Of a DNA stretch of 14,237 nucleotides, positions 6,038 through 12,998 are shown one piece after another (the first letter of the stretch is position 1; the number at the start of each line of letters is the position of its first letter). Source of the DNA: Deltaproteobacteria bacterium UBA5756 (lineage in GTDB: Bacteria; Desulfobacterota; Syntrophorhabdia; Syntrophorhabdales; Syntrophorhabdaceae); contig DIFE01000140.1 in assembly GCA_002418985.1 (NCBI GenBank), positions 1 to 14,237 on the forward strand, given 5' to 3'. The notes under the pieces are model-generated. The model saw only the letters and a program-made list of their open reading frames with translations. It did no database searches and had not been told where the DNA came from. The position numbers were made by a program, and so were the translations under genes.

Positions 6038-6480
6038 TAAACGAGTACCTCCACGTCACCACCCTTGGCCCGTATCTTTTCGACGGCCTTCTGTGATGCC
6101 TTGTGAACCGATATTTTTATGGGGAAATCTATGTCTCCCACCGAGAGAAGCTTGATCCCGTCTTTCATCTTCTTGAAGAACCCTGCCCTCAGAATATCTT
6201 CAACACCGACCTTTTCAGTACCTTTAAAGACCTCGAGGTCGCCGATGTTGATAACGGAATACTCTTTGCGAAAAGGATTCTTGAAACCTCTCTTGGGGAT
6301 CCTTCTCGTGAGCGGCAACTGACCGCCCTCAAAGCTTTTCCCTTTCGTTCCGCCGCTCGTGGACCGCTGGCCCTTGTTGCCATAACCCGCGGTTGTGCCA
6401 AGGCCCGATCCGGTTCCCCGTCCGACACGCTTGCGGCTCTTTTTTGATCCCGGGATTGGTTTAAGATCTGATAGTTTCAT
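6037..6480 (-). CDS. rplO: 50S ribosomal protein L15
   Basis: Large-subunit protein (147 residues) needed late in 50S assembly. The extended, glycine- and arginine-rich N-terminal arm is clear: KSRKRVGRGTGSGLGTTAG at about 14-32, followed by LPLTRRIPKRGFKNPF (55-70), which threads into 23S rRNA. The C-terminal globular part ends RAKGGDVEVLV. The start ATG directly abuts the rpmD stop codon, and GGAGG lies about 11 nt upstream inside rpmD. It overlaps secY by one base. Confidence 0.98.
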   Translation of the reverse strand: MKLSDLKPIPGSKKSRKRVGRGTGSGLGTTAGYGNKGQRSTSGGTKGKSFEGGQLPLTRRIPKRGFKNPFRKEYSVINIGDLEVFKGTEKVGVEDILRAGFFKKMKDGIKLLSVGDIDFPIKISVHKASQKAVEKIRAKGGDVEVLV

Positions 6481-6666
6481 TTACCGAGCATCCTCCAATA
6501 CTGTAACGAGGTGTATCACCTTTTTGACCATACCTCTGATCTCAGGGGTGTTCTTGACCGTCTTTTCCTGGTGCAGCTTCTTGAAGCCGAGGCTTCTCAC
6601 TGTGGCCCTCTGGTCCTCAGGACACCCAATAAAGCTCTTAGTCCATTTTATCTTGAGGTGGCTCAT
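6481..6666 (-). CDS. rpmD: 50S ribosomal protein L30
   Basis: Small large-subunit protein (61 residues) of the bacterial short L30 type. The family's motif I-G-x-x-x-x-Q-R-x-T-V-x-S-L-G appears as IGCPEDQRATVRSLGFKKL (13-31). VKNTPEIRGMVKKVIHLV (38-55) follows. The ATG lies one base after the rpsE stop, with GGAGG at a 6-nt spacing inside rpsE. Some bacterial lineages lack L30; it is present and intact here. Confidence 0.97.
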   Translation of the reverse strand: MSHLKIKWTKSFIGCPEDQRATVRSLGFKKLHQEKTVKNTPEIRGMVKKVIHLVTVLEDAR

Positions 6667-6667
6667 C

Positions 6668-7177
6668 TTAACCCTCCTCGACCTTCAGTTTGCCTCTCTG
6701 TTTCAATGCCAATTCAGGCGATTTCAACAGGGAAAGGCCTCTGATGGTCGCCTTAACCACGTTATGGTAGTTCCTGGAGCCATAACACTTCGTCAGGATA
6801 TTGGTGATCCCCGCCACTTCGACGACGGCCCGGACAGCCCGGCCGGCAATAACGCCTGTGCCTTCCCGTGCAGGTTTCATGAACACCTGACTCGTTCCGA
6901 ACTTTGCCATGATCTCGTGTGGGATGGTCCCTTTATCCACGGGAACTTCTATAAGGCTTTTCTTCGCCCTTTCAACGGCTTTTCGTATTGCATCGGGGAC
7001 TTCGTTGGCCTTGCCCAGTCCGAAACCGACCTTTCCATTCCCGTCGCCGACGACAACGATGGCGCTGAAGGAGAATCTGCGACCACCCTTGACGACCTTC
7101 GCGACACGGTTAATGTAGACAAGCCTGTCCTGCAACTCGAGATCGCCTGCGTCTATTCGCTTTCTTTCAACCAACAC
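6668..7177 (-). CDS. rpsE: 30S ribosomal protein S5, GTG (or TTG) start
   Basis: Small-subunit protein (169 residues) at the mRNA entrance that influences decoding accuracy. The N-terminal double-stranded RNA-binding fold includes VAKVVKGGRRFSFSAIVVVG (25-44) and DGNGKVGFGLGKANEVPDAI (45-64). The C-terminal domain carries GTGVIAGRAVRAVVEVAGI (106-124) and NYHNVVKATIRGL (137-149). The start is uncertain by one codon. GTG at 7177 is only 2 nt past GGGAGG, whereas the adjacent TTG at 7174 has a better 5-nt spacing. Either way the protein is complete. It follows rplR by 9 nt. Confidence 0.97.
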   Translation of the reverse strand: MLVERKRIDAGDLELQDRLVYINRVAKVVKGGRRFSFSAIVVVGDGNGKVGFGLGKANEVPDAIRKAVERAKKSLIEVPVDKGTIPHEIMAKFGTSQVFMKPAREGTGVIAGRAVRAVVEVAGITNILTKCYGSRNYHNVVKATIRGLSLLKSPELALKQRGKLKVEEG

Positions 7178-7186
7178 AACCTCCCG

Positions 7187-7552
7187 TTAAAATTTTAACC
7201 CGGCTTCACGCGCCCCATCGGCGAGCGCCTTGATCCTTCCGTGGTACTTGAAGCCATTGCGGTCGAAAACCACCTCGGTTATGCCGAGTCCCAGGGCCTT
7301 TTTACCGATCGCTTCGCCGACCTTTTTGGCAGCGTCATTGTTGCCGCCGCTCTTCAATCCGGCCTGCACTTCCTTGTTTAGCGTTGAAATCCCGGTGAGG
7401 ACCCGCTGCTCGGTGTCGTCAACCAGCTGCGCATAGATCTGCTTGATACTCTTGAACACCGTGAGCCTCGGTTTATTCTGAGTGCCCTGGATCTTTTTTC
7501 TTATTCTCCGTTTACGTCTCTGCCGGGCTTCGACTTTATCCTTTCTGTGCAT
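7187..7552 (-). CDS. rplR: 50S ribosomal protein L18
   Basis: 5S rRNA-binding protein (121 residues) of the central protuberance, working with L5. It has a very basic N-terminus (ARQRRKRRIRKKIQGTQNKP, about 9-28), PRLTVFKSIKQIYAQLVDD (28-46), and the conserved C-terminus VVFDRNGFKYHGRIKALADG followed by AREAGLKF. The ATG start has GGAG about 7 nt upstream. It sits between rplF and rpsE as in nearly all bacterial spc clusters. Confidence 0.98.
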   Translation of the reverse strand: MHRKDKVEARQRRKRRIRKKIQGTQNKPRLTVFKSIKQIYAQLVDDTEQRVLTGISTLNKEVQAGLKSGGNNDAAKKVGEAIGKKALGLGITEVVFDRNGFKYHGRIKALADGAREAGLKF

Positions 7553-7563
7553 ACCGCTACTCC

Positions 7564-8100
7564 TTATTTCCCGCTTTTGCCTGCTTTCTTTCTCAGGACT
7601 TCGTTGGCGTATTTGATGCCTTTGTTCTTGTACGCATCCGGTTTTCTCAAGGCGCGTATCTTTGCGGCGACCTGCCCCACCAGTTCCTTGTCAATTCCCT
7701 GGACGGAAACCTGCGTCTGCTTTTCAAGCTGACCGGTAATACCCTCGGGAAGAGCGAAGACGATGGGATGTGAATAACCAAGATAGAAGGTAAAGCTTCC
7801 GGTCTGGAACTCCGCCCGGTAACCGATCCCGACGATCTCGAGCTTCTTTTCGAAACCCTGCGACACGCCGTCCACCATGTTGGCTATCAGTGTCCTCATG
7901 AGGCCGTGATACCCTCTGATGGTCTTCTCATCGCTCGTACGCGCAACCGTTACGGTACTGCCGTCCATAGCGAGTGTCAATCCTTTAAGGAACGGTCTCT
8001 TCAGAGAACCCTTGGGCCCTGTCACGAAAACCTCGCCGTCTTTGAGTTCCAGCTTTGTTCCCTGGGGGAGTATTATTGGTTTTTTTCCTATCCTAGACAT
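7564..8100 (-). CDS. rplF: 50S ribosomal protein L6
   Basis: Large-subunit protein (178 residues) near the base of the L7/L12 stalk and the sarcin-ricin loop. Two duplicated L6 domains are recognisable. The N-terminus is MSRIGKKPIILPQGTKLE. GYRAEFQTGSFTFYLGYSHP spans about 93-112. The C-terminal signature appears as PDAYKNKGIKYANEVLRKK (152-170). The start ATG is preceded by GAGGT and an AT-rich spacer. It follows rpsH by 9 nt. Confidence 0.98.
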   Translation of the reverse strand: MSRIGKKPIILPQGTKLELKDGEVFVTGPKGSLKRPFLKGLTLAMDGSTVTVARTSDEKTIRGYHGLMRTLIANMVDGVSQGFEKKLEIVGIGYRAEFQTGSFTFYLGYSHPIVFALPEGITGQLEKQTQVSVQGIDKELVGQVAAKIRALRKPDAYKNKGIKYANEVLRKKAGKSGK

Positions 8101-8109
8101 ATATATACC

Positions 8110-8511
8110 TCACCAGATCACGAAGAGGGGCTCGCCCCCAACCTTGTTCTTTATTGCATTCCTGTCAGTCATAAGACCCTTCGACGTGGAGATGACAACG
8201 ATGCCCGTCCTGTTGCGGAGCCTGGGCATGTTCTCGACTTTAGCGTACACACGCCTGCCTGGTTTGCTGATCGTCTTAAGGCCGGTAATGACGCTCTTTG
8301 AGTTCTCGTCATAGCTGATGTAGACCTTGAGAAACTTCTTTCTCGCTTCATCAATAAAGGTCTTGTAGTTTCTCACATATCCTTCTTCCTTGAGGATCTT
8401 GGAAATGGAGAATTTGATGTTTGAATAAGGAATGTCCACCGTTTCATGACGCGCCGTGATGGCGTTACGGATTCTCGTCATCATGTCTGCTATTGGATCA
8501 ACCATGCCCAT
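8110..8511 (-). CDS. rpsH: 30S ribosomal protein S8
   Basis: Primary 16S rRNA-binding protein (133 residues) and, in E. coli, the repressor of the spc operon. Conserved parts are DPIADMMTRIRNA at the N-terminus and the C-terminal GIVVISTSKGLMTDR (about 103-117), ending GGEPLFVIW. The first ATG (8511) fits the GAGGT site at about 7 nt; the second ATG two codons later would be too far away. It lies 9 nt after rpsN. No separate S8-binding operator could be recognised near rplE, where E. coli S8 acts. Confidence 0.97.
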   Translation of the reverse strand: MGMVDPIADMMTRIRNAITARHETVDIPYSNIKFSISKILKEEGYVRNYKTFIDEARKKFLKVYISYDENSKSVITGLKTISKPGRRVYAKVENMPRLRNRTGIVVISTSKGLMTDRNAIKNKVGGEPLFVIW

Positions 8512-8520
8512 ATTGCCACC

Positions 8521-8706
8521 TCACCAACTTGATTTTGTAACACCGGGGACTTCTCCCCTCAGGGAATAGGACCGAAAGCAGACCCTGCACATCTGGAATT
8601 TCCTGATAAAAGCCCGCGGCCTGCCGCAGACGGCGCACCTGTTACGCACACGCACCTTGAACTTCGGCGCCCTCTTCGTTTTCTCTATCATTGCTTTTCT
8701 TGCCAT
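8521..8706 (-). CDS. rpsN: 30S ribosomal protein S14, short zinc-binding type
   Basis: Short type Z S14 (61 residues), a late-assembling protein of the 30S head. Four cysteines at C24, C27, C40 and C43 (NRCAVCGR...QMCRVCF) form the zinc ribbon, unlike the longer zinc-free E. coli protein. The C-terminus LRGEVPGVTKSSW is typical. The ATG at 8706 follows GGAGGAG and gives the family start MARKA. An ATG-like upstream extension (8721) would add five residues overlapping rplE and is not supported. Confidence 0.97.
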   Translation of the reverse strand: MARKAMIEKTKRAPKFKVRVRNRCAVCGRPRAFIRKFQMCRVCFRSYSLRGEVPGVTKSSW

Positions 8707-8717
8707 GCACTCCTCCG

Positions 8718-9257
8718 TCAACTCCTGAAAGGCATACCCATGAGTTTCAAAAGCTCATGGCCTTCTTCATCCGTCTTCGCCGTTGTTGTAATCGTTACGT
8801 TCATTCCCCTGGTCTTGTCTATCTTGTCGTATTCAATCTCAGGGAAAAGGATCTGCTCTTTCAACCCAAGGGTATAATTCCCCCGGCCATCAAAGGATTT
8901 CGGGGATACTCCCTTAAAGTCTCTCACCCTGGGCAGGACGATCGTTACGAGCTTGCGATAGAACTCATACATTCTTACCCTGCGCAACGTCACCATGCAT
9001 CCCACCGACATCCCCTCGCGAAGCTTGAAGGAGGCGATAGACTTCTTCGCCTTCGTGATGACCGGTTTCTGACCGGTGATCAACCTGACATCACTCGAGG
9101 CAGCATCGAGGGCCTTTATATTCTGCAGAGCTTCCCCCAGGCCGATATTCACGGTGATCTTGACGATCTTTGGCACTTCCATAACATTTTTATATTGAAA
9201 CCGCCTCACAAGGGCCGATTTCACTTCTTTTTCGTAAAAATCCCTATAAGTATTCAA
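8718..9257 (-). CDS. rplE: 50S ribosomal protein L5, TTG start
   Basis: Binds 5S rRNA and forms an inter-subunit bridge with S13; 179 residues, the normal length. Recognisable segments are FQYKNVMEVPKIVKITVNIG (about 20-39), LITGQKPVITKAKKSIASFK (59-78) and FSLKEQ-like GLKEQILFPEIEYDKID (about 131-147). The C-terminus EEGHELLKLMGMPFRS is the usual one. The start is TTG, strongly supported by AGGAGG with a spacing of about 7 nt and by the NTYRDFYEKEV start expected for L5. It follows rplX by 14 nt. Confidence 0.97.
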   Translation of the reverse strand: MNTYRDFYEKEVKSALVRRFQYKNVMEVPKIVKITVNIGLGEALQNIKALDAASSDVRLITGQKPVITKAKKSIASFKLREGMSVGCMVTLRRVRMYEFYRKLVTIVLPRVRDFKGVSPKSFDGRGNYTLGLKEQILFPEIEYDKIDKTRGMNVTITTTAKTDEEGHELLKLMGMPFRS

Positions 9258-9271
9258 CGACCGCCTCCTGC

Positions 9272-9595
9272 TTACTTATCGATGACCTCTTCGCACTTCT
9301 TGCAGAAACGTACCTTCTTGCCGTCTTCAAGGGTCTTCTTCCCCGTCCGGACAGGTTTCGCACACTTCTCACAGTAGATCATGACGTTCGAAACATGGAT
9401 GGAGCTTTCCATTTCCATGATGCCGCCCTTGGCCTTCTGGCTCGGCTTAACGTGCTTCTTCACCATGTTGACCTTTTCGACAATCAACCTGTCCTTCTTC
9501 TTGTTGATCCTGAGGACTTTCCCGGTCTTTCCCTTGTCTTTTCCGGTCGTCACCATGACCAGGTCATTCTTCTTGACGTGATAAACCTTTTCCAT
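9272..9595 (-). CDS. rplX: 50S ribosomal protein L24 with C-terminal zinc ribbon
   Basis: Assembly-initiating 23S rRNA-binding protein (107 residues). A KOW motif lies at about 8-35 (KKNDLVMVTTGKDKGKTGKV), followed by the loop VKPSQKAKGGIMEMESSIHV (49-68). The C-terminus adds two CxxC knuckles, C75/C78 and C98/C101 (YCEKC...FCKKC), making a likely zinc site absent from E. coli L24. The ATG at 9595 has GAGGT 4-5 nt before it. An upstream ATG at 9610 overlaps rplN and would add an unlikely five residues. Confidence 0.97.
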   Translation of the reverse strand: MEKVYHVKKNDLVMVTTGKDKGKTGKVLRINKKKDRLIVEKVNMVKKHVKPSQKAKGGIMEMESSIHVSNVMIYCEKCAKPVRTGKKTLEDGKKVRFCKKCEEVIDK

Positions 9596-9602
9596 AATTA
9601 CC

Positions 9603-9971
9603 TCACACAACCTCAGGCGCCAGCGACACGATCTTCATGAATCTCTTCGCACGAAGCTCTCTCGCCACGGGTCCGAAGATACGCGTGCCCACCGGTTCGT
9701 TATACTGATTTATGATGACCGCCGAATTGTCGTCGAACTTTACGTAGGAACCATCATTCCTCCGTATCTCCTTCTTGGTCCTGACGATAACGGCCTTGAC
9801 CACTTCACCTTTTTTCACTTTGGAATTGGGAATCACCTCTTTCACGGATGCTACAATAATATCTCCCACCGTTCCGTAGCGTTTTCGTGACCCGCCGAGC
9901 ACCTTGATGCATCCCAGTTTCTTCGCACCGGAATTGTCGGCCACTTCGAGCTTAGATCTCTCCTGAATCAT
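9603..9971 (-). CDS. rplN: 50S ribosomal protein L14
   Basis: Large-subunit protein (122 residues, the exact usual length) at the subunit interface near helix 95 and bridge B8. The sequence is highly conserved: MIQERSKLEVADNSGAKKLG at the start, GDIIVASVKEVIPNSKVKKG (36-55), and GTRIFGPVARELR (95-107). The ATG at 9971 restores the family start. Longer starts are in frame but would read through rpsQ. It overlaps the 3' end of rpsQ by 20 nt, so its GAGGTG site lies inside rpsQ and translation may be coupled. Confidence 0.98.
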   Translation of the reverse strand: MIQERSKLEVADNSGAKKLGCIKVLGGSRKRYGTVGDIIVASVKEVIPNSKVKKGEVVKAVIVRTKKEIRRNDGSYVKFDDNSAVIINQYNEPVGTRIFGPVARELRAKRFMKIVSLAPEVV

Positions 9972-10260
9972 GCGACACCTCGTTCTTGACCAAGAAAAGT
10001 TCCTCGTGCCTGACAACCTCTTTTACGAGCCAGCGTTTGTCCTTGCTCAGAGGCCTTGTCTCGACGATCAAAACCCGGTCGCCGGTCTTGACGGAATTAT
10101 TCTCGTCATGCGCTTTGTATCTCAGCTTCCTCTTGATAAACTTGTGATACTTCGGGTGTTTGAGGAATTTTTCGACTTCCACAACAACCGTTTTATCCAT
10201 CTTGTCCTTGATGACCTTCCCAACCATCCTTCGCTTGCTTATTTCACGTTTCGCTTCCAT
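9952..10260 (-). CDS. rpsQ: 30S ribosomal protein S17 with short C-terminal extension
   Basis: Primary 16S rRNA-binding protein with an OB fold; last gene of the S10 cluster. GKVIKDKMDKTVVVEVEKFL (14-33), HPKYHKFIKRKLRYKAHDEN (35-54) and ETRPLSKDKRWLVKEVV (67-83) are diagnostic. At 102 residues it is about 15 longer than common S17. The excess is a C-terminal tail after residue 86 whose coding sequence overlaps the start of rplN. AGAGGT lies upstream of the ATG. The 18-nt gap to rpmC is normal. Confidence 0.97.
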   Translation of the reverse strand: MEAKREISKRRMVGKVIKDKMDKTVVVEVEKFLKHPKYHKFIKRKLRYKAHDENNSVKTGDRVLIVETRPLSKDKRWLVKEVVRHEELFLVKNEVSHDSGEI

Positions 10261-10278
10261 GGGAACCTCTTTAAGCCT

Positions 10279-10464
10279 TTATTCCTTCTCGCTCAAGACG
10301 GTTTCTATCCTGGCGACGTCCTTCTTCAGTGTATTCATTCGCGCCGTATTCTCGAGCTGCGCCGTCGAATGCTGAAATCTTAGGTTGAAGAGTTCTTCTT
10401 TGACATCCCTCTTCTTCTTTGCCAGCTCTTCTTTTGTCAGTTCCTTCAGCTCTTTCGCTTTCAT
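10279..10464 (-). CDS. rpmC: 50S ribosomal protein L29
   Basis: Small helical-hairpin protein (61 residues) at the polypeptide exit, close to the trigger factor and SRP docking site on L23. MKAKELKELTKEELAKK and the signature ELFNLRFQHSTAQLENTAR (24-42) are typical. Its ATG overlaps the rplP stop codon as ATGA (4 nt), pointing to translational coupling. GAGGAA lies just upstream, inside rplP. A longer upstream frame exists but is not conserved-looking. Confidence 0.97.
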   Translation of the reverse strand: MKAKELKELTKEELAKKKRDVKEELFNLRFQHSTAQLENTARMNTLKKDVARIETVLSEKE

Positions 10465-10877
10465 TGTTCCTCACTTCGTGTAATAAACTTGGTGCCGACA
10501 GGAAGTTTGAAGGAAGCAATTCTCAGCGCCTCGCGCGCCTTATCTTCGGGAACACCGGTGATCTCATAGAGGACCCTGCCGGGTTTCACAGCGGCCACCC
10601 ATCCTTCGTTCGGCCCTTTTCCCTTACCCATTCGTGTTTCAGCGGGTTTCTTCGTTATGGGTTTATCCGGGAATACTCTGATCCAGACCTTACCTGTCCT
10701 TTTGACGTATCTCGTAAGGGCGATACGGGCCGCTTCGATCTGCCGGGCTGTGATCCATCCGCCTTCCGTGGCCTGTAGCCCGTAGTCACCGAAGCTGACC
10801 ACGTTGCCTCGCTGTGCGACGCCCCTGAGGGTACCCTTCTGCACTTTTCTGTATCTTACCCTTTTTGGTGCAAGCAT
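10461..10877 (-). CDS. rplP: 50S ribosomal protein L16
   Basis: Late-assembling large-subunit protein (138 residues) that positions the A- and P-site tRNA elbows near the peptidyl transferase centre. MLAPKRVRYRKVQKG is the standard start. The region WITARQIEAARIALTRYVKR (41-60) and the loop ETRMGKGKGPNEGWVA (80-95) are intact. That loop includes R82, the equivalent of the arginine hydroxylated in E. coli L16. The ATG shares a base with the rpsC stop (TAATG), with AGGAGG upstream inside rpsC. Confidence 0.98.
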   Translation of the reverse strand: MLAPKRVRYRKVQKGTLRGVAQRGNVVSFGDYGLQATEGGWITARQIEAARIALTRYVKRTGKVWIRVFPDKPITKKPAETRMGKGKGPNEGWVAAVKPGRVLYEITGVPEDKAREALRIASFKLPVGTKFITRSEEQ

Positions 10878-11521
10878 TACCGAGCCTCCTGAAATACTTC
10901 TCCTTTAAATATCCAAACCTTTATACCGATGACGCCGTATTTCGTCGACGCGACAGCACAACCATAGTCGATATCGGCACGAATGGTCTGCAGGGGCACC
11001 CTGCCTTCACGGTACCATTCGGTCCGCGCCATCTCAGCCCCGCCAAGCCTGCCGGCACACATGGCCTTGATGCCCTTGGCGCCGAACTTCAGCGACTGCT
11101 GTACGTTCTTCTTCATTGCCCGTCTGAATGAAACCCTGCGCTCGATCTGCAGCGCTACGTTCTCGGCGACAAGCTGAGCATCCGTCTCCGGCCGTTTGAC
11201 CTCGGTAATGTTGAGGATGACTTCCTTATCAGTGATCCGCTGCAATTCGCGCTTCAGGTTTTCGACCTCGGCGCCCTTGCGTCCGATCACAAGACCAGGT
11301 CGCGACGTATGGATGTTTATCTTCGCCCGTTTGTCCTTGTTTGCAGCACGCTCTATCTCGATCTTCGAGATACCTGCCTGGTAGAGCTTCTTCTTCAGGA
11401 ATTTCTTGATAACCAGGTCTTCGTGGAGAAACTTGGCGTAGTTGCGCGCCGCGAACCATTTAGAATCCCAGGTCTTGATGACCCCGAGCCTAAAACCGAA
11501 AGGGTTTACTTTCTGACCCAT
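10877..11521 (-). CDS. rpsC: 30S ribosomal protein S3
   Basis: Head protein of the small subunit (214 residues) that lines the mRNA entry channel and contributes helicase activity. MGQKVNPFGFRLGVIKTWDS starts the protein. The type II KH domain has its GxxG loop G80-R-K-G83 (PGLVIGRKGAEVENLK). The C-terminal S3 domain contains GRLGGAEMARTEWYREGRVP. It lacks the long extra C-terminal tail of E. coli (233 residues), as in many bacteria. The ATG is preceded by TGGAGG. It follows rplV by 12 nt and overlaps rplP by one base. Confidence 0.98.
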   Translation of the reverse strand: MGQKVNPFGFRLGVIKTWDSKWFAARNYAKFLHEDLVIKKFLKKKLYQAGISKIEIERAANKDKRAKINIHTSRPGLVIGRKGAEVENLKRELQRITDKEVILNITEVKRPETDAQLVAENVALQIERRVSFRRAMKKNVQQSLKFGAKGIKAMCAGRLGGAEMARTEWYREGRVPLQTIRADIDYGCAVASTKYGVIGIKVWIFKGEVFQEAR

Positions 11522-11533
11522 TTAACCTCCAGG

Positions 11534-11866
11534 TTATGCTTCATCCAGGATGAGCGTTATATGACTTAATCTCTTGCGTATTTTCGTTGCACGCCCCATT
11601 GCCCTTGGCATGAAACGTTTCAGCACCGGGCCGCCGTCCACCATAACGGTCTTGATGTACAGGTTATCGACGTCAACGTATTTCTTCTGACGGGCGTTGG
11701 CTATTGCGCTGTCAAGGAGCTTCTTCAGTATGAAAGCGCCTTTCTGCGGCATATAGGTCAAGAGCCCCGAGGCCTCGTTGACGTTCTTTTTCCTGATCAG
11801 GTCAGCGACGATCCGCACTTTTCTGGGTGATACATGTATCATTCGAGTTTTCGCCGTGATTTCCAT
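11534..11866 (-). CDS. rplV: 50S ribosomal protein L22
   Basis: Large-subunit protein (110 residues) whose beta-hairpin forms part of the exit-tunnel constriction with L4. It shows ITAKTRMIHVSPRKVRIVAD (3-22), the hairpin DGGPVLKRFMPRAMGRATKI (78-97) and the C-terminus RLSHITLILDEA. The ATG at 11866 gives the typical length and lies 4 nt past the rpsS stop, with AAGGA about 8 nt upstream. An ATG at 11908 would run 14 codons back into rpsS and is not supported. Confidence 0.97.
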   Translation of the reverse strand: MEITAKTRMIHVSPRKVRIVADLIRKKNVNEASGLLTYMPQKGAFILKKLLDSAIANARQKKYVDVDNLYIKTVMVDGGPVLKRFMPRAMGRATKIRKRLSHITLILDEA

Positions 11867-11870
11867 TGTA

Positions 11871-12161
11871 TTAATCCTTTTTCTTGGCCACTTTCGACTT
11901 CCGATCACCGGAATGGCTGTGGAAAGTCCGCGTCGGTGAAAATTCGCCCAGCTTGTGGCCGACCATCTCTTCGGTTACGAAAACCGGTATGAATTTCCTG
12001 CCGTTGTGAACCGCAAAGGTAAGCCCTACAAAATCAGGGGTGATCGTCGAACGCCGTGACCATGTCTTGATCACCTTCGATCCCTTTGTCTCTTTAGCCT
12101 CGTCGACCTTCCGGGCTAACTTATCCTCTAAAAATGGCCCTTTTCTGACGGAACGTGCCAC
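11871..12161 (-). CDS. rpsS: 30S ribosomal protein S19, GTG start
   Basis: Head protein (96 residues) that pairs with S13 near the A site. MARSVRKGPFLEDKL at the start and VGHKLGEFSPTRTFHSHSGD in the C-terminal half (about 69-88) are the family hallmarks. The start is GTG, backed by a perfect AGGAGG with a suitable spacer and the conserved ARSVRKGPF start. It follows rplB by 9 nt and precedes rplV by 4 nt. Confidence 0.98.
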   Translation of the reverse strand: MARSVRKGPFLEDKLARKVDEAKETKGSKVIKTWSRRSTITPDFVGLTFAVHNGRKFIPVFVTEEMVGHKLGEFSPTRTFHSHSGDRKSKVAKKKD

Positions 12162-12170
12162 AAGAACCTC

Positions 12171-12998
12171 CTAACCTCTCAGTTTAATGATAAACTTGTC
12201 TGTCCGTTTGTTTTTTCGGGTCTTCTTACCCTTTGCGAGCTGCCCCCAGGGTGAACAGGGATGCCTGCCGCCTTTCGATCTGCCTTCACCGCCACCAAGC
12301 GGATGGTCAACAGGGTTCATGGCCGTACCACGGACAGTCGGTCTGACACCGAGCCACCTGGGCTTGCCTGCCTTGCCGACAGTGATGTTCTCGTGATCGA
12401 TATTGCCGACCTGGCCGATCGTCGCCATACAGGAAAGATTTACCAGACGCACGCCGCCTGAAGGAAGCCTCAGGTGCCCGTACTCGCCTTCCTTCGCCAC
12501 GATCTGCGCGTAGCTTCCCGCACTCCTTGCCAGCTGTCCGCCCTTGCCCGGCTTCATTTCAATGTTATGGACAAATGTGCCCAGAGGGATATATTTCAGG
12601 GGTATGGCATTGCCTTCCCTGATCTCAGTTTCCGGCTTCATGCTGGCGATCACCGTGTCGCCGGCCTTGACGCCGAGCGGGGCCAGTATGTAACGTTTTT
12701 CACCGTCGATATAATGGATAAGGGCTATATTCGCCGAGCGGTTAGGGTCGTATTCGATCCCGGCCACTTTTCCCGGGATCTCGAACTTGGTCCGCTTGAA
12801 ATCGACGATACGCAGGCGCCGCTTGTGTCCGCCGCCTATATGCCTCGTGGTGATCTTTCCGCTGTGGTTTCGTCCGCCCGTCTTCTTGATCGGTTTCAGC
12901 AGGGATTTTTCCGGCTTGTCCTTCGAGATCTCATCGAAGGTAAGGCCGCTCATAAAACGCCTGCCGGCGGAAGTTGGCTTATATTCTTTCACGCCCAT
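12171..12998 (-). CDS. rplB: 50S ribosomal protein L2
   Basis: One of the most conserved large-subunit proteins (275 residues), required for subunit association and close to the peptidyl transferase centre. GGRNHSGKITTRHIGGGHKR (41-60), EYDPNRSANIAL (82-93), EMKPGKGGQLARSAGSYAQI (147-166) and RPTVRGTAMNPVDHP (219-233) are all present. The histidine equivalent to E. coli H229 is kept (H232), but the next conserved histidine (E. coli H231) is Leu234 here. Translation is probably coupled to rplW by a TAATG overlap. Confidence 0.98.
   Translation of the reverse strand: MGVKEYKPTSAGRRFMSGLTFDEISKDKPEKSLLKPIKKTGGRNHSGKITTRHIGGGHKRRLRIVDFKRTKFEIPGKVAGIEYDPNRSANIALIHYIDGEKRYILAPLGVKAGDTVIASMKPETEIREGNAIPLKYIPLGTFVHNIEMKPGKGGQLARSAGSYAQIVAKEGEYGHLRLPSGGVRLVNLSCMATIGQVGNIDHENITVGKAGKPRWLGVRPTVRGTAMNPVDHPLGGGEGRSKGGRHPCSPWGQLAKGKKTRKNKRTDKFIIKLRG

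Noticed and set aside
11867..11908. Longer L22 beginning 14 codons upstream at 11908
   Set aside because: It would overlap rpsS by 38 nt and add residues not found in the family; the ATG at 11866 gives the normal 110 residues.
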